Source of the DNA: Asanoa iriomotensis
Lineage (GTDB): Bacteria > Actinomycetota > Actinomycetes > Mycobacteriales > Micromonosporaceae
Length of the DNA stretch: 44,762 bases
Assembly (NCBI RefSeq): GCF_016862515.1
Contig: NZ_BONC01000064.1
Coordinates: forward strand, 1 to 44,762
Reading direction: 5' to 3'
In this document: positions 1-7,813 of the stretch, in pieces
Numbering within the stretch: the stretch's first letter is position 1
How the letters are laid out: each line of letters opens with the position of its first letter
Position numbers and translations under genes: made by a program
The notes under the pieces: model-generated
Told to the model about the DNA's origin: nothing
What the model saw: the letters and a program-made list of their open reading frames with translations, nothing else
Databases searched by the model: none

Positions 1-2979
1 TCAGCAGGGGGCCCTCCCGTCGTCCAGTTGGGCACCGGCTCTCCGGCCTCCCGACAGGGCGGCGCTGGCTTCCTCCGGGCGCATGCCGGCGCCGATGAAC
101 AGGTCGTACGCGGTCGCGGCGGCCGACTCGGCCCGCCCGGGGTCGGTGCGGCGCAACGCGGCGGCAAGCCCGGCCCACGCCCGCGCCTCCTCGTACCGCA
201 GCCGGCGCTCCTTCGCCTGCCGCAGCGCCGTCTCGTGCGCGGCGCCGGCCTCCACGGTCCGGCCGAGCGCGGTGAGAGTCTCGCCGATGTCGTTGCCGAT
301 GGCCGGCTCGAAGAAGCCGTCGCGCAGCTCGCGGACCGTGTCGTACACGGCCTGCTGGATCCGCAGCGCCGACTCCGGATCGCCGGTGGTCACCAGCAGC
401 CGCCCGTACTCGCTGGAGGCCTCCACCGCACTGGCGATGTTGGAGCCCTGTCGTTTCAGGGCGGCGGCCCGGCGCAGCAGGAGCGCGGCGACCCGCGGAT
501 GGCCGAGGTCCCGGTGCACACATCCGAGCTCCATGAGCGCGCTGCCCAGGCCGACGCGGTGGTGCGGCCAGACCGCCGTCGCGGTGCGGCGGAGATGCCG
601 GAGTGCGACCTCGTACCGGCCGAGGTACCGGGCCGCGGTGCCGGCCTGCAGCCGTGCGTAGGCCAGCCGGCCCGGGGTACCGGCCGCGGCGGCGTACGTC
701 TCGGCGGTGAGCGCGCTGTCCAACGCCTCGCTCAGCCGGCCCTCGTACCGGGACACCACGCTGAGGTTCGCGTACACGGTGCTCAACAGCCGGGCGTCGC
801 CGAGGCGGTGATACAGGTCGGCGGCCCGGCCGAGGTGCGCCCGGCAGGCGCTGTGGTGACCGAGGCGCAGCAGGTGACCGGCGATGATGCGGTGGCACAT
901 CGCGCGCAGGTCGTCCGTGCCGAGCCGGCGCGCGGACTCCAGCGCCTGCTGCCCGAGCTGGACGGCCGTGGCGTTGTGGCCGTGGCCGAGGGTGAACGGG
1001 CTGGCGGCGCGGAACAGCAGGCAGGCGTGCAGGTGCGCGCCGCTGCGGTGGGCGAGGTCGGCGACCGCCGCGACGGTCGGCCAGTACGTGCGCATCCAGG
1101 CGAGCCGGTCGTGCTCGTCGGTGAACGGCCGGCCGGTCAGGTTCAGCATCGGGTGTTCCACGTTGTCGCCGAACTCGCGGTGCCGGTTCGCGTCCGCCGT
1201 GGTGCGCAGGTAGTGGTCGAGCATCCGGTCGACGGCGGCGCCCCGCTCGGGCTCGTCGACCAGGGTGGCCGCGAATGCCTGGAGCAGGTCGTGCATCCGG
1301 AACCGGCCCGGCACGTCGGCCTCGACGAGGTTGACCTCGACCAACTGGTCGAGCAGCCGCCGCGTCTCGTCGACGGGCAGGTCGGCCAGGGCCGCCGCCG
1401 CCCAGTCCTCGAAGTGGCCGGACGGGTGCAGCCCGACCCGCCGGAACAGCAGCTGCTCCTCGGCCGTCAACTGCCGGTAGGACCACGCGAACGCGGCCGC
1501 GACGCTGTGCCGCTCGGCCGACACGTGCAGCGGCGCAGGCGCGTCACGCAGCTGGTCGGCCAGCATCTCGAAGGTCCAGTGTGGGCGATGCTTGAGCCGG
1601 TGGCCGGCGAGCCGGATGGCCAGGGGCAGCCGCCCGCACAGCCGGACCACCTCGCGCTGGCCCTCGGTCACCTCGGCATCGTGCCGACCGGCGCTCTGGC
1701 GCAGCAGGTCGACGCCGTCGGCCAGGTCCAAGGGCGGCAACGATAGCTGGCGCGCGCCGTCGATCGGGGCGAGCCGGTGCCGGCTGGTGACGATGGTGAC
1801 CCAGCCGGCCCCGGCCGGGAGCAGCGGCTCGACCTGCTCGGCGCTCGCCGCGTTGTCCAGCACCACCACCCCACCCCGGGCGGCCATGCCCGCGTGCCAC
1901 CCGGCCAGCCGGCCCGCCTCGGTGTCGGGCATCGCGTCCGGCGCCGGCCGCACCTGCTCCAGCAGCGTGCCGAGGGCGTCGTACCGGCTCGCCGGCGCGC
2001 GTTCGCTGTGGCCGTGCAGGTCGATGTAGAGCTGGCCGTCCCGCGCACCGGCGGCGAGCCGATAGGCGAGCGTGATCGCGAGGGCCGACTTGCCGACGCC
2101 CGGCATCCCGTCGATCAACAGCAGGCGTGGCCGCACGTCATCGGTGAGCTCGGCCAGCAGGCGGTCACGGCCGACGAGTCGCCGGGGCGGTCGGGGCAGG
2201 GCCCGGGGCGGCGGCGGCTCGGGTGCGGGCGCCACGACGGTGTGACCGTCGCCCCCGATGGTCGTCAGGTACACCGCCCGGAGCTCCGGGCCGGGCTCCA
2301 CGCCGAGTTCGTCACGCAGGGTCGCGGCCCGCTCGTGGTAGACGGTGATCGCCTCGGCGTGCCGTCCGTCGGCGGCGAGAGCCCGCATCAGCAGGCCGGT
2401 GATCCGCTCCCGGAGCGGATGGGCGCCCGCGAGGGTCTGCAGCTCCGGCAGCACCTGGCGGTGCCGGCCGAGGCGCAGCTCCACCTCGCCGCACTCCTCA
2501 AGCGCGGCCAGGCGCAGCTCGTCGAGCCGGTGCGCGTGCAGCGCGACCGCCTGGCCCGGCAGGCCGACGAGCGCGGGCCCGCGCCAGAGGGCGAGCGCGG
2601 CGCGGAACGCCGCCGCGGCGCCGGTCAGGTCGCCGCCGGTCACCAGCGCCCGCGCCGTCGCCAGCCCGGTCGTGAACCGTCCCAGGTCGGTTCGCGCGCG
2701 GTCGACGTCAAGGCGGTACCCGGCCGGGTCGGTGGACAACACCGCACCCGGATGCGTGGCGAAGAGGCGCCGCAGCCGGGACACGACCGTCTGCAACTGC
2801 TTACGTGCCGTGGTGGGCGGCTCGGTGTCCCACACCAGCTCGACGAGTTCGTCGACGCTCACGGTGCGGCCGGCGGCGAGCAACAGACCGACCAGGACGA
2901 GTTGGGACCGGACGCCACCGACGACGAGTCGGCGCCCGTCCGCCTGGACTTCGAGCGAGCCGAGCAAGCGGAACTCCAC
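1..2979 (-). CDS. SARP/AfsR-family transcriptional regulator (winged helix-BTAD-NB-ARC-TPR)
   Basis: Predicted DNA-binding activator of about 992 residues. The N-terminal ~95 residues read as an OmpR-like winged helix, residues ~95-240 as a bacterial transcriptional activation domain, and then a Pro-rich linker leads to an NB-ARC ATPase with P-loop GMPGVGKS near 291-298 and an MHDLL motif near 560. The rest is rich in TPR-like helical repeats. This matches large AfsR-type regulators, which in actinomycetes usually control secondary metabolism or nutrient responses; the target here is unknown. The TGA stop is at the window edge, so the gene is complete. A GTG at 2991 is also in frame, but it directly abuts the AGGAGG (2991-2996); the GTG at 2979 lies 11 nt from that Shine-Dalgarno and gives the usual VEFRLLG family start. 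It is probably a single-gene unit. A role in pectin gene control is only a guess from position. Confidence 0.9.
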   Translation of the reverse strand: MEFRLLGSLEVQADGRRLVVGGVRSQLVLVGLLLAAGRTVSVDELVELVWDTEPPTTARKQLQTVVSRLRRLFATHPGAVLSTDPAGYRLDVDRARTDLGRFTTGLATARALVTGGDLTGAAAAFRAALALWRGPALVGLPGQAVALHAHRLDELRLAALEECGEVELRLGRHRQVLPELQTLAGAHPLRERITGLLMRALAADGRHAEAITVYHERAATLRDELGVEPGPELRAVYLTTIGGDGHTVVAPAPEPPPPRALPRPPRRLVGRDRLLAELTDDVRPRLLLIDGMPGVGKSALAITLAYRLAAGARDGQLYIDLHGHSERAPASRYDALGTLLEQVRPAPDAMPDTEAGRLAGWHAGMAARGGVVVLDNAASAEQVEPLLPAGAGWVTIVTSRHRLAPIDGARQLSLPPLDLADGVDLLRQSAGRHDAEVTEGQREVVRLCGRLPLAIRLAGHRLKHRPHWTFEMLADQLRDAPAPLHVSAERHSVAAAFAWSYRQLTAEEQLLFRRVGLHPSGHFEDWAAAALADLPVDETRRLLDQLVEVNLVEADVPGRFRMHDLLQAFAATLVDEPERGAAVDRMLDHYLRTTADANRHREFGDNVEHPMLNLTGRPFTDEHDRLAWMRTYWPTVAAVADLAHRSGAHLHACLLFRAASPFTLGHGHNATAVQLGQQALESARRLGTDDLRAMCHRIIAGHLLRLGHHSACRAHLGRAADLYHRLGDARLLSTVYANLSVVSRYEGRLSEALDSALTAETYAAAAGTPGRLAYARLQAGTAARYLGRYEVALRHLRRTATAVWPHHRVGLGSALMELGCVHRDLGHPRVAALLLRRAAALKRQGSNIASAVEASSEYGRLLVTTGDPESALRIQQAVYDTVRELRDGFFEPAIGNDIGETLTALGRTVEAGAAHETALRQAKERRLRYEEARAWAGLAAALRRTDPGRAESAAATAYDLFIGAGMRPEEASAALSGGRRAGAQLDDGRAPC

Positions 2980-3065
2980 CTGCGTGACCACCTCCTGACG
3001 TTGTGTCTCGTCGGGTGGTCAATTTAATGCCCTTCGACCGGTACGGGAACGGTACCGACGGTCGG

Positions 3066-3096
3066 GACGGGGGCGGCCGTTGCGGCCGCCCCCGTC
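3066..3096 (-). terminator. Strong hairpin terminator after the tandem pectate lyase genes
   Basis: A perfect 14-bp stem (GACGGGGGCGGCCG and its complement) with a 3-nt loop TTG starts 13 nt past the pectate lyase stop. There is no U-tract, which is common for actinomycete terminators. It separates the pectate lyase unit from the promoter region of the SARP gene (about 2997-3065), which also contains a small dyad CGGTAC-N7-GTACCG. Confidence 0.8.
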
Positions 3097-3108
3097 ATCG
3101 CATCGAGG

Positions 3109-4659
3109 TCAGGGGTTGATCCGGCCCGCGCCGGCACCCGAGGTGACGATCGACTTCACGTTGTTCGCGTTGTCGAGCTGGTAGGAGTACGGGATCGACG
3201 ACGTGCTGCCGGCGCTCTGCGGTGTGCCGCTGCCGACGAACACGTTGTTGCGCTGCACGAGGGCGCCCGGGTCCGAGTCCGCGTAGCCCACGAGGGTGGG
3301 CTCGTCGACGTTCTCGAAGTAGTTGCCCTCGACCAGCACACCCGCGTCCATCGTGGACGCGACGCCGTACTCGTTGTTGTAGTAGTAGTTGTTGTAGACG
3401 TGCACCGGGTTGCCGAAGCGCACCCGCGGATGCCGGGTTCCGGAGCCGTCGAACCAGTTGTGGTGGTAGGAGACCCGCAGGTGCCCGACGTCCTGTGACG
3501 CGTTGTCGTCGGAGTGGCCGAGCAGCATCGACTTGTCGTGGCCGTACACCCGGTTCCAGGAGACCGTGACGAAGTCGGAGCCGCGCTTGACGTCGACCGC
3601 GCCGTCGTACCCGTTGGTGAAGCTGTTGTGGTCGACCCAGATGTTGGTCGCCGACTGCTCGACGTTGATGGCGTCGTCGTCCCAGTCGCGGAACGACAGG
3701 TTGCGGATGATGACGTTGCGGTCGCCGTTGACGGTGAAGCCGCAGCCAGCGATCGTCGCGCCCGAGTTGCCGAGGATCGTCTTGTTGGACCGCACCCGGA
3801 TCATGCCCGAGCACGAGATCGTGCCGCTGACCCTGATCACCGCGGCGCCGGTGGCACCGACCGCGCTGGTGAGCGCGGACGCGCTGGTGACCGTCGTGGC
3901 CGAGGTGCTGCCGCCGCCGGTCGTGCCGCCGTTCTGCGTGGCCCAGCCGACCAGGCCGGTCTGCGGCGGCGTGGTCGGGCCACCGGTCGGCGGGTTCGTC
4001 GGCGGCGGCGTGGTCGGGTTGCCGGTCGGCGGCGTCGACGCGTCCGAGCTGACCACCACGTCGTCGAACCGGGCCGACGCGAACACCGTCACCAGGCCGA
4101 TCCGGCCCGCGCTGTGTGCGCTGTTGCTGCCCGAGGCGATCCGGGTGCCGTTGACGAAGCCCGAGACGGTGCTGCCGTTGGCGTCGATCCGCAGCGTGTA
4201 CCAGGTGCCGGTGGACACGGTCAGCGACGCCGAGCCGATCACCGTCACCGACGAGCCGTCGACCGCCTGCAGTTCGGCGCGATTGGCGTTGGTCAGCGCC
4301 AGCCGGTACATCTTGGTGGCCGACGACGACCGGGCCGCCAGCGCGACGAGCCGGTTGCTGCCGTTGAAGCTCAGGGGCTTCACCCGGGCCTGCACCGAGT
4401 ACGCGGTCCAGCTCGTCTGGCCGGCGAACTCGCGGGCCAGCTCACTGTCTGTCTTGGACTGCGTAAAGGTCGGTGAACCCTCGGTCACCACCGACCAGTC
4501 GCCGCCGGACTTCGACCAGCCGCTCGCCTCGCCGTCGTTGAAGTCGTCGGAGAAGAGCGTCGCCGCCCGCGCGACGCCGCCCAACCCGAACGCGACCACG
4601 ATGGCGGCCAGGGCGCCCGCGACGACCGCGAGCAAGCCCCGGCGTGCCGTTCTGCTCAT
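3109..4659 (-). CDS. Secreted pectate lyase, PL1 family, with N-terminal ConA-like (LamG/DUF1080-type) domain
   Basis: Predicted extracellular enzyme (516 aa) that cleaves de-esterified pectin by beta-elimination. An Arg-containing, hydrophobic signal peptide ends near ARA-A (residues 30-33). Residues ~34-205 look like a concanavalin A-like sandwich domain; a Pro/Thr/Gly linker (~206-235) leads to a right-handed beta-helix PL1 domain. Visible PL1 motifs are WVDHNSF (341-347), the Asp-rich calcium segment DGAVDVKRG (352-360) and RHPRVRFG (409-416), which holds the candidate catalytic Arg. The ATG at 4659 follows GGAGGAGA at good spacing. It lies only 11 bp after the stop of the paralogous upstream lyase, so the two are probably cotranscribed, and they share the same domain order. 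The N-terminal domain may bind substrate, but this is inferred. Confidence 0.93.
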   Translation of the reverse strand: MSRTARRGLLAVVAGALAAIVVAFGLGGVARAATLFSDDFNDGEASGWSKSGGDWSVVTEGSPTFTQSKTDSELAREFAGQTSWTAYSVQARVKPLSFNGSNRLVALAARSSSATKMYRLALTNANRAELQAVDGSSVTVIGSASLTVSTGTWYTLRIDANGSTVSGFVNGTRIASGSNSAHSAGRIGLVTVFASARFDDVVVSSDASTPPTGNPTTPPPTNPPTGGPTTPPQTGLVGWATQNGGTTGGGSTSATTVTSASALTSAVGATGAAVIRVSGTISCSGMIRVRSNKTILGNSGATIAGCGFTVNGDRNVIIRNLSFRDWDDDAINVEQSATNIWVDHNSFTNGYDGAVDVKRGSDFVTVSWNRVYGHDKSMLLGHSDDNASQDVGHLRVSYHHNWFDGSGTRHPRVRFGNPVHVYNNYYYNNEYGVASTMDAGVLVEGNYFENVDEPTLVGYADSDPGALVQRNNVFVGSGTPQSAGSTSSIPYSYQLDNANNVKSIVTSGAGAGRINP

Positions 4660-4670
4660 GACTCTCCTCC

Positions 4671-6272
4671 TCAGATCCGGCCGGTGCCGGCTTGCGCGGA
4701 CACGGTCGACTGCACCTGGGCGCAGGGCAGCAGGGTGTACGGGTACGGGACGGCGGACACGCTGCCGCCGGCTTCGCCCGCACCGGAGTTGGTGAAGCAG
4801 TTGTTCCTGGCCACGATCCGGCCCGGCCCGGACGATGCCTCGCCCAGGTGGAACGGGTCGTCGACGTTCACGAACGCGTTGCCCTCGACGATCACGCCGG
4901 CGTTCTCGGTGGACGCGACGCCGTAGTTGCCGGTGTCGTTGTAGTAGTTGTTGTAGACGTGCACCTGGTCGCCGAACCGGACGCGCGGGTTGCGCTGGTT
5001 GGTGGCGTCGAACCAGTTGTGGTGGTAGCTCACTTTCAACCGGCCGGTGTCCTGCGCGCCGTTGTCGTCGTCGTGGCCGAGCAGCATGTTCTTGTCGGTG
5101 CCGTCCGCGTGGTTGTAGGAGATCGTCACGTACGACGAGCCACGCTTGACGTCGACGCCGCCGTCGGTGCCGGTCGTCCAGGTGTTGTGGTCGATCCACA
5201 CGTGGTGGCTGAACATCTGCACGTTGATGGCGTCGTCCGGCCAGCCGCGGAAGTTCAGGTTGCGGACGATCACGTTGTGCACCGCGTCGGACGGCGGTGA
5301 GGTGATGTCGTCGTCGATCGGCAGGCCGATGTTGAGGCCGCCGCCGGTCAGGCCGGAGCCGGAGCCCAGCCCGACGATCGTCTTGTCGGACGTCACGTCG
5401 TGCATCGGGCCGGGCAGCGTGAGCATGCCCTGCACCTGGACGATCCGCGGGCCGGGTTGGGCGATCGCCGACAGGAACGCCGACGCGCTGGTCACGGTCA
5501 CGGTCGGGCCGCCGGCGCCGCCGCTGGTGCCGTTCTGGCCCCACGCGTCCACCGAAGCCCAGCCGTCGGCCACGTTGGGTTGCGGCGGGTTGGTCGGCAC
5601 ATTCGTCGGGGTCGCCGTCGGCGTCGGCGTCGGTCCGGCGCCGGTGGTGACCGCGACGTCGTCGAAGCTCGCGGTCGTGTAGAAGGTGGCCACGCCGACC
5701 CGCCCGCTGCTCCAGTTGCTGTCGCTGGCCTCCGTGAGCAGCGAGCCGTTGACGTAACCGCGCAACGTCGAACCGGTGACCTCGAGCCGCAGCGTGTGCC
5801 AGGAGCCCGCGCTCACGCCGACGGAGGCGGTGTCCAGTGTGGTCGACGAACCGCCGACCAGTCGCTTGAGCTCGACGGTGTTGTTGGACCGCAGGGCCAG
5901 GTAGTAGTAGCTGGTGCTGCTCTGCACCCGGGCGAGCACGGCCGCGAAACGGTTGCTGCCGTTGAAGCTGATCGGCCTGACCCGGGCCTGCACGGAGTAG
6001 TCGGTCCAGCTCGCCGTGCCCGCCAGGGCCCGGGCGTCGCTGCTGGTGCTGCTCTGGCGGAGCACGCGGGAGCCGTCGGTGGTGACCGTCCAGCTCCCTC
6101 CGTTCGTGGTCCACCCGGCCGAGTTGCCGTCCTCGAAGTCGTCGGAGAGCAGCGTGGCGGCGCTTGCTCCCGTGGTGGTCAGGCCGAGGACCAGCGCCGC
6201 GGCGGCCATGCCGGCCCCGAAGGCCAGCAGCAGGCCGCGGCGACGTGATCGCCAGGCTGGGTTGGGTGACAC
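4671..6272 (-). CDS. Secreted pectate lyase, PL1 family, with N-terminal ConA-like domain (paralogue)
   Basis: Predicted secreted pectate lyase of 533 aa with the same layout as its downstream neighbour: signal peptide with RSRRR n-region and a cut near ASA-A, ConA-like domain, Thr/Pro linker, PL1 beta-helix. PL1 motifs include WIDHNTW, DGGVDVKRG and RNPRVRFG. The GTG start at 6272 is chosen because it follows AAAGGAGG at ideal spacing and opens directly on the signal peptide; longer readings of this frame add about 98 residues without protein-like character. The two tandem lyases share phrases such as VSYHHNWFD and RVRFG-x2-VHVYNNYY, pointing to a local duplication followed by divergence. 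The promoter is not obvious, since only 76 bp separate it from the stop of the third lyase. Confidence 0.93.
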   Translation of the reverse strand: MSPNPAWRSRRRGLLLAFGAGMAAAALVLGLTTTGASAATLLSDDFEDGNSAGWTTNGGSWTVTTDGSRVLRQSSTSSDARALAGTASWTDYSVQARVRPISFNGSNRFAAVLARVQSSTSYYYLALRSNNTVELKRLVGGSSTTLDTASVGVSAGSWHTLRLEVTGSTLRGYVNGSLLTEASDSNWSSGRVGVATFYTTASFDDVAVTTGAGPTPTPTATPTNVPTNPPQPNVADGWASVDAWGQNGTSGGAGGPTVTVTSASAFLSAIAQPGPRIVQVQGMLTLPGPMHDVTSDKTIVGLGSGSGLTGGGLNIGLPIDDDITSPPSDAVHNVIVRNLNFRGWPDDAINVQMFSHHVWIDHNTWTTGTDGGVDVKRGSSYVTISYNHADGTDKNMLLGHDDDNGAQDTGRLKVSYHHNWFDATNQRNPRVRFGDQVHVYNNYYNDTGNYGVASTENAGVIVEGNAFVNVDDPFHLGEASSGPGRIVARNNCFTNSGAGEAGGSVSAVPYPYTLLPCAQVQSTVSAQAGTGRI

Positions 6273-6284
6273 GGATCCTCCTTT

Positions 6285-6302
6285 GATCGATGTTTGTCGA
6301 TC
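6285..6302. promoter_or_regulatory. Inverted repeat upstream of the tandem pectate lyases
   Basis: GATCGA-N6-TCGATC is a perfect 6-bp-arm dyad just upstream of the lyase Shine-Dalgarno; it also reads as TCGAT direct repeats 10 bp apart. The half-site resembles the arms of the dyad at 7715-7737 before the third lyase (TATCGAA/TTCGATA). It may be an operator for a shared pectin regulator or just a small hairpin in the leader. Confidence 0.4.
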
Positions 6303-6308
6303 TCTGAA

Positions 6309-6345
6309 GGTGCGGGAAGCCCGGGCTGAAAACGCCTCCCGCACC
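6309..6345 (-). terminator. Hairpin terminator after the third pectate lyase gene
   Basis: A 9-bp perfect stem (GGTGCGGGA/TCCCGCACC) encloses a 19-nt loop that itself contains the palindrome AGCCCGGGCT. It starts 4 nt beyond the stop of the upstream lyase and precedes the tandem lyases, so it may terminate or attenuate transcription between them. No U-tract is present. Confidence 0.55.
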
Positions 6346-6348
6346 GGC

Positions 6349-7659
6349 CTAGATGGACAACCGACGGGCGCCCGCGCACAGCTCGACGACCAGCGCCGCC
6401 GCCGGAGCGGGCAGGACGGGACCGGCGCGCAGGCTGGGCGTCCAGCCGGCGTCCGGCGCGATGTCCGGGTCGTGCGCCGAGTTGTAGGCGGCGAGCAGGT
6501 TGACCGGCTTCGGCAGCGACCACCCGGAGCGGACCCACGTGCCCTTCTCGGAGAGCACGGTGCCACCCCAGTCGAAGACGAACGAGTCCGGCGGCACGGC
6601 GGCGCCGAGCGCGACGTAGTTGTTCTCGGCGTAGATGGCCGACTGCACGCCGACGCCCCAGCTGTACTCGTAGGGGTCCGCCACCGGCACCCGGTAGAGG
6701 TTGTTGTAGACGTCGACCTGGCCGAACCGCACCCGCGGCGCGCGCTGCACGCTGCCGTCGAACTCGTTGTGGTGCAGCGTCACCTTCAGCGCGCCCACGT
6801 CGGCGCCCGGCGTGTTGGTCGAGCCGATCAGCATGGTCTTGTCGTGGTTGGTGAACCGGTTGTAGGAGACCGTCACGTAGTTGCTGCCGTTGGTGATGTC
6901 GACCTGCCCGTCGTGCACCTGGTACGGCCGGCCGAAGCGCAGCGGCTGCGCCGCGTCCGGGTTGTCGGCGTCGGTGAACGTGTTGTGGTCGACCCAGACG
7001 TGGTGCGAGTTGCGGATCCAGATGTTGTCGTACGCCGCGTTCCAGTTGCCGGTCTCGCCATCGGTCGGGGACCAGACCGGGAAGCAGTCGCGGGCGTCCT
7101 CGTGGGTGATGTTCCGGATGATCACATTGGAGCTGCCGTCGAGCCGGAGGAAGACCCCGTTCAGCCGGGCGTCGCCGAGGCCGATGATGGTCTTGTTGGA
7201 GCCGACGTTGACCCGCACCCGGGCGCTCTGGTTGGCGGCCGAACGCACCCGCGCCTCCTCCAGCGGCCCGCTGGGCGCGACGCGACCCCAGACCGCCGGG
7301 TCAAAAGCGGCGAGAAACGCGTCGAGGGAGTACGCCGGGTCGGCGAACTGTTCGCACGACAGCGGCGCACCGGCGGCGTCGGCATTTCCACGAATGGTGC
7401 CGCGGACGAAGACGATCGCCGGTGTCGTGCCGGCGACGGCGGCCGCGAGTTCGTCGCGGTTGGTCACGTGGAACACGTTTTCCGGCGCGGCCGCCGCACC
7501 GCCGGTCGTGCCGGTCCCCTCGGCCGCCCAACCGTCGCCGGCGGGCAGCATTTGCCGGGCGACCCGCTCGCTGAGCGGCACGGACGCCGCCGCGGCGGGT
7601 GCCGCGACGGCGATGACAAGCACGCCGGCCACGCCGGCGGCGAGACCTCGAAATCGCAT
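6349..7659 (-). CDS. Secreted pectate lyase, PL1 family (single-domain)
   Basis: Predicted secreted pectate lyase of 436 aa, without the extra ConA-like domain of its two neighbours. A signal peptide (MRFRG, then a hydrophobic Ala/Val core) ends around AAA-A near residue 24. The beta-helix carries WVDHNTF, the calcium-site segment around DGQVDITNGSNYVTVSYN, NHDKTMLIG and QRAPRVRFG, all typical of PL1 enzymes of the PelC type. The ATG at 7659 is preferred over an in-frame codon 14 codons upstream because it opens on the signal peptide and follows CGGAG at about 8 nt. It is read from a recognisable promoter embedded in two dyads (7684-7737) and is followed by a hairpin. It is probably the first gene of the lyase group and inducible by pectin products, by inference from the operators. 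Confidence 0.93.
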   Translation of the reverse strand: MRFRGLAAGVAGVLVIAVAAPAAAASVPLSERVARQMLPAGDGWAAEGTGTTGGAAAAPENVFHVTNRDELAAAVAGTTPAIVFVRGTIRGNADAAGAPLSCEQFADPAYSLDAFLAAFDPAVWGRVAPSGPLEEARVRSAANQSARVRVNVGSNKTIIGLGDARLNGVFLRLDGSSNVIIRNITHEDARDCFPVWSPTDGETGNWNAAYDNIWIRNSHHVWVDHNTFTDADNPDAAQPLRFGRPYQVHDGQVDITNGSNYVTVSYNRFTNHDKTMLIGSTNTPGADVGALKVTLHHNEFDGSVQRAPRVRFGQVDVYNNLYRVPVADPYEYSWGVGVQSAIYAENNYVALGAAVPPDSFVFDWGGTVLSEKGTWVRSGWSLPKPVNLLAAYNSAHDPDIAPDAGWTPSLRAGPVLPAPAAALVVELCAGARRLSI

Positions 7660-7683
7660 TGACACACTCCGATCACAACCTGG

Positions 7684-7737
7684 ATACCTATTGTGAAACA
7701 TAGGTATTGGTCATTATCGAAGTCAATGCTTTCGATA
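7684..7737 (-). promoter_or_regulatory. Pectate lyase promoter with two different operator-like dyads
   Basis: On the minus strand a -35 TTGACT (7721-7726) is 18 nt from a -10 TATGTT (7697-7702), placing transcription start about 30 nt before the lyase ATG. Dyad A, ATACCTAT-N8-ATAGGTAT (7684-7707), is perfect and covers the -10. Dyad B, TATCGAA-N9-TTCGATA (7715-7737), is perfect and covers the -35. The stretch is clearly more AT-rich than its surroundings. The repeat architecture suggests two separate repressors, or one repressor plus another regulator; the proteins are not identified. Confidence 0.6.
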
Positions 7738-7775
7738 TGCAGGAATGTTGCAGCGAATGGCGCCGACGGCGATCC

Positions 7776-7799
7776 GCCCGACCGTCGAAACGGTCGGGC
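7776..7799 (-). terminator. Terminator of the uronate operon
   Basis: A perfect 10-bp stem GCCCGACCGT/ACGGTCGGGC with a CGAA tetraloop lies 14 nt past the stop of the last gene of the leftward operon. It has no U-tract. It insulates the operon from the pectate lyase promoter. Confidence 0.75.
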
Positions 7800-7813
7800 A
7801 AGTGGCTGTTGCC

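Noticed and set aside
28-1746. Long plus-strand reading frame antisense to the SARP gene
   Set aside because: Arg/Gly/Val/Pro-rich text without family patterns; a frame shadow of a G/C-rich third-position gene on the other strand.
4660-6114. 485-codon upstream extension of the frame of the second pectate lyase
   Set aside because: It runs out of frame through the other lyase gene and reads as Arg/Gln/His-rich low-complexity text; the signal peptide and Shine-Dalgarno at 4659 mark the real start.
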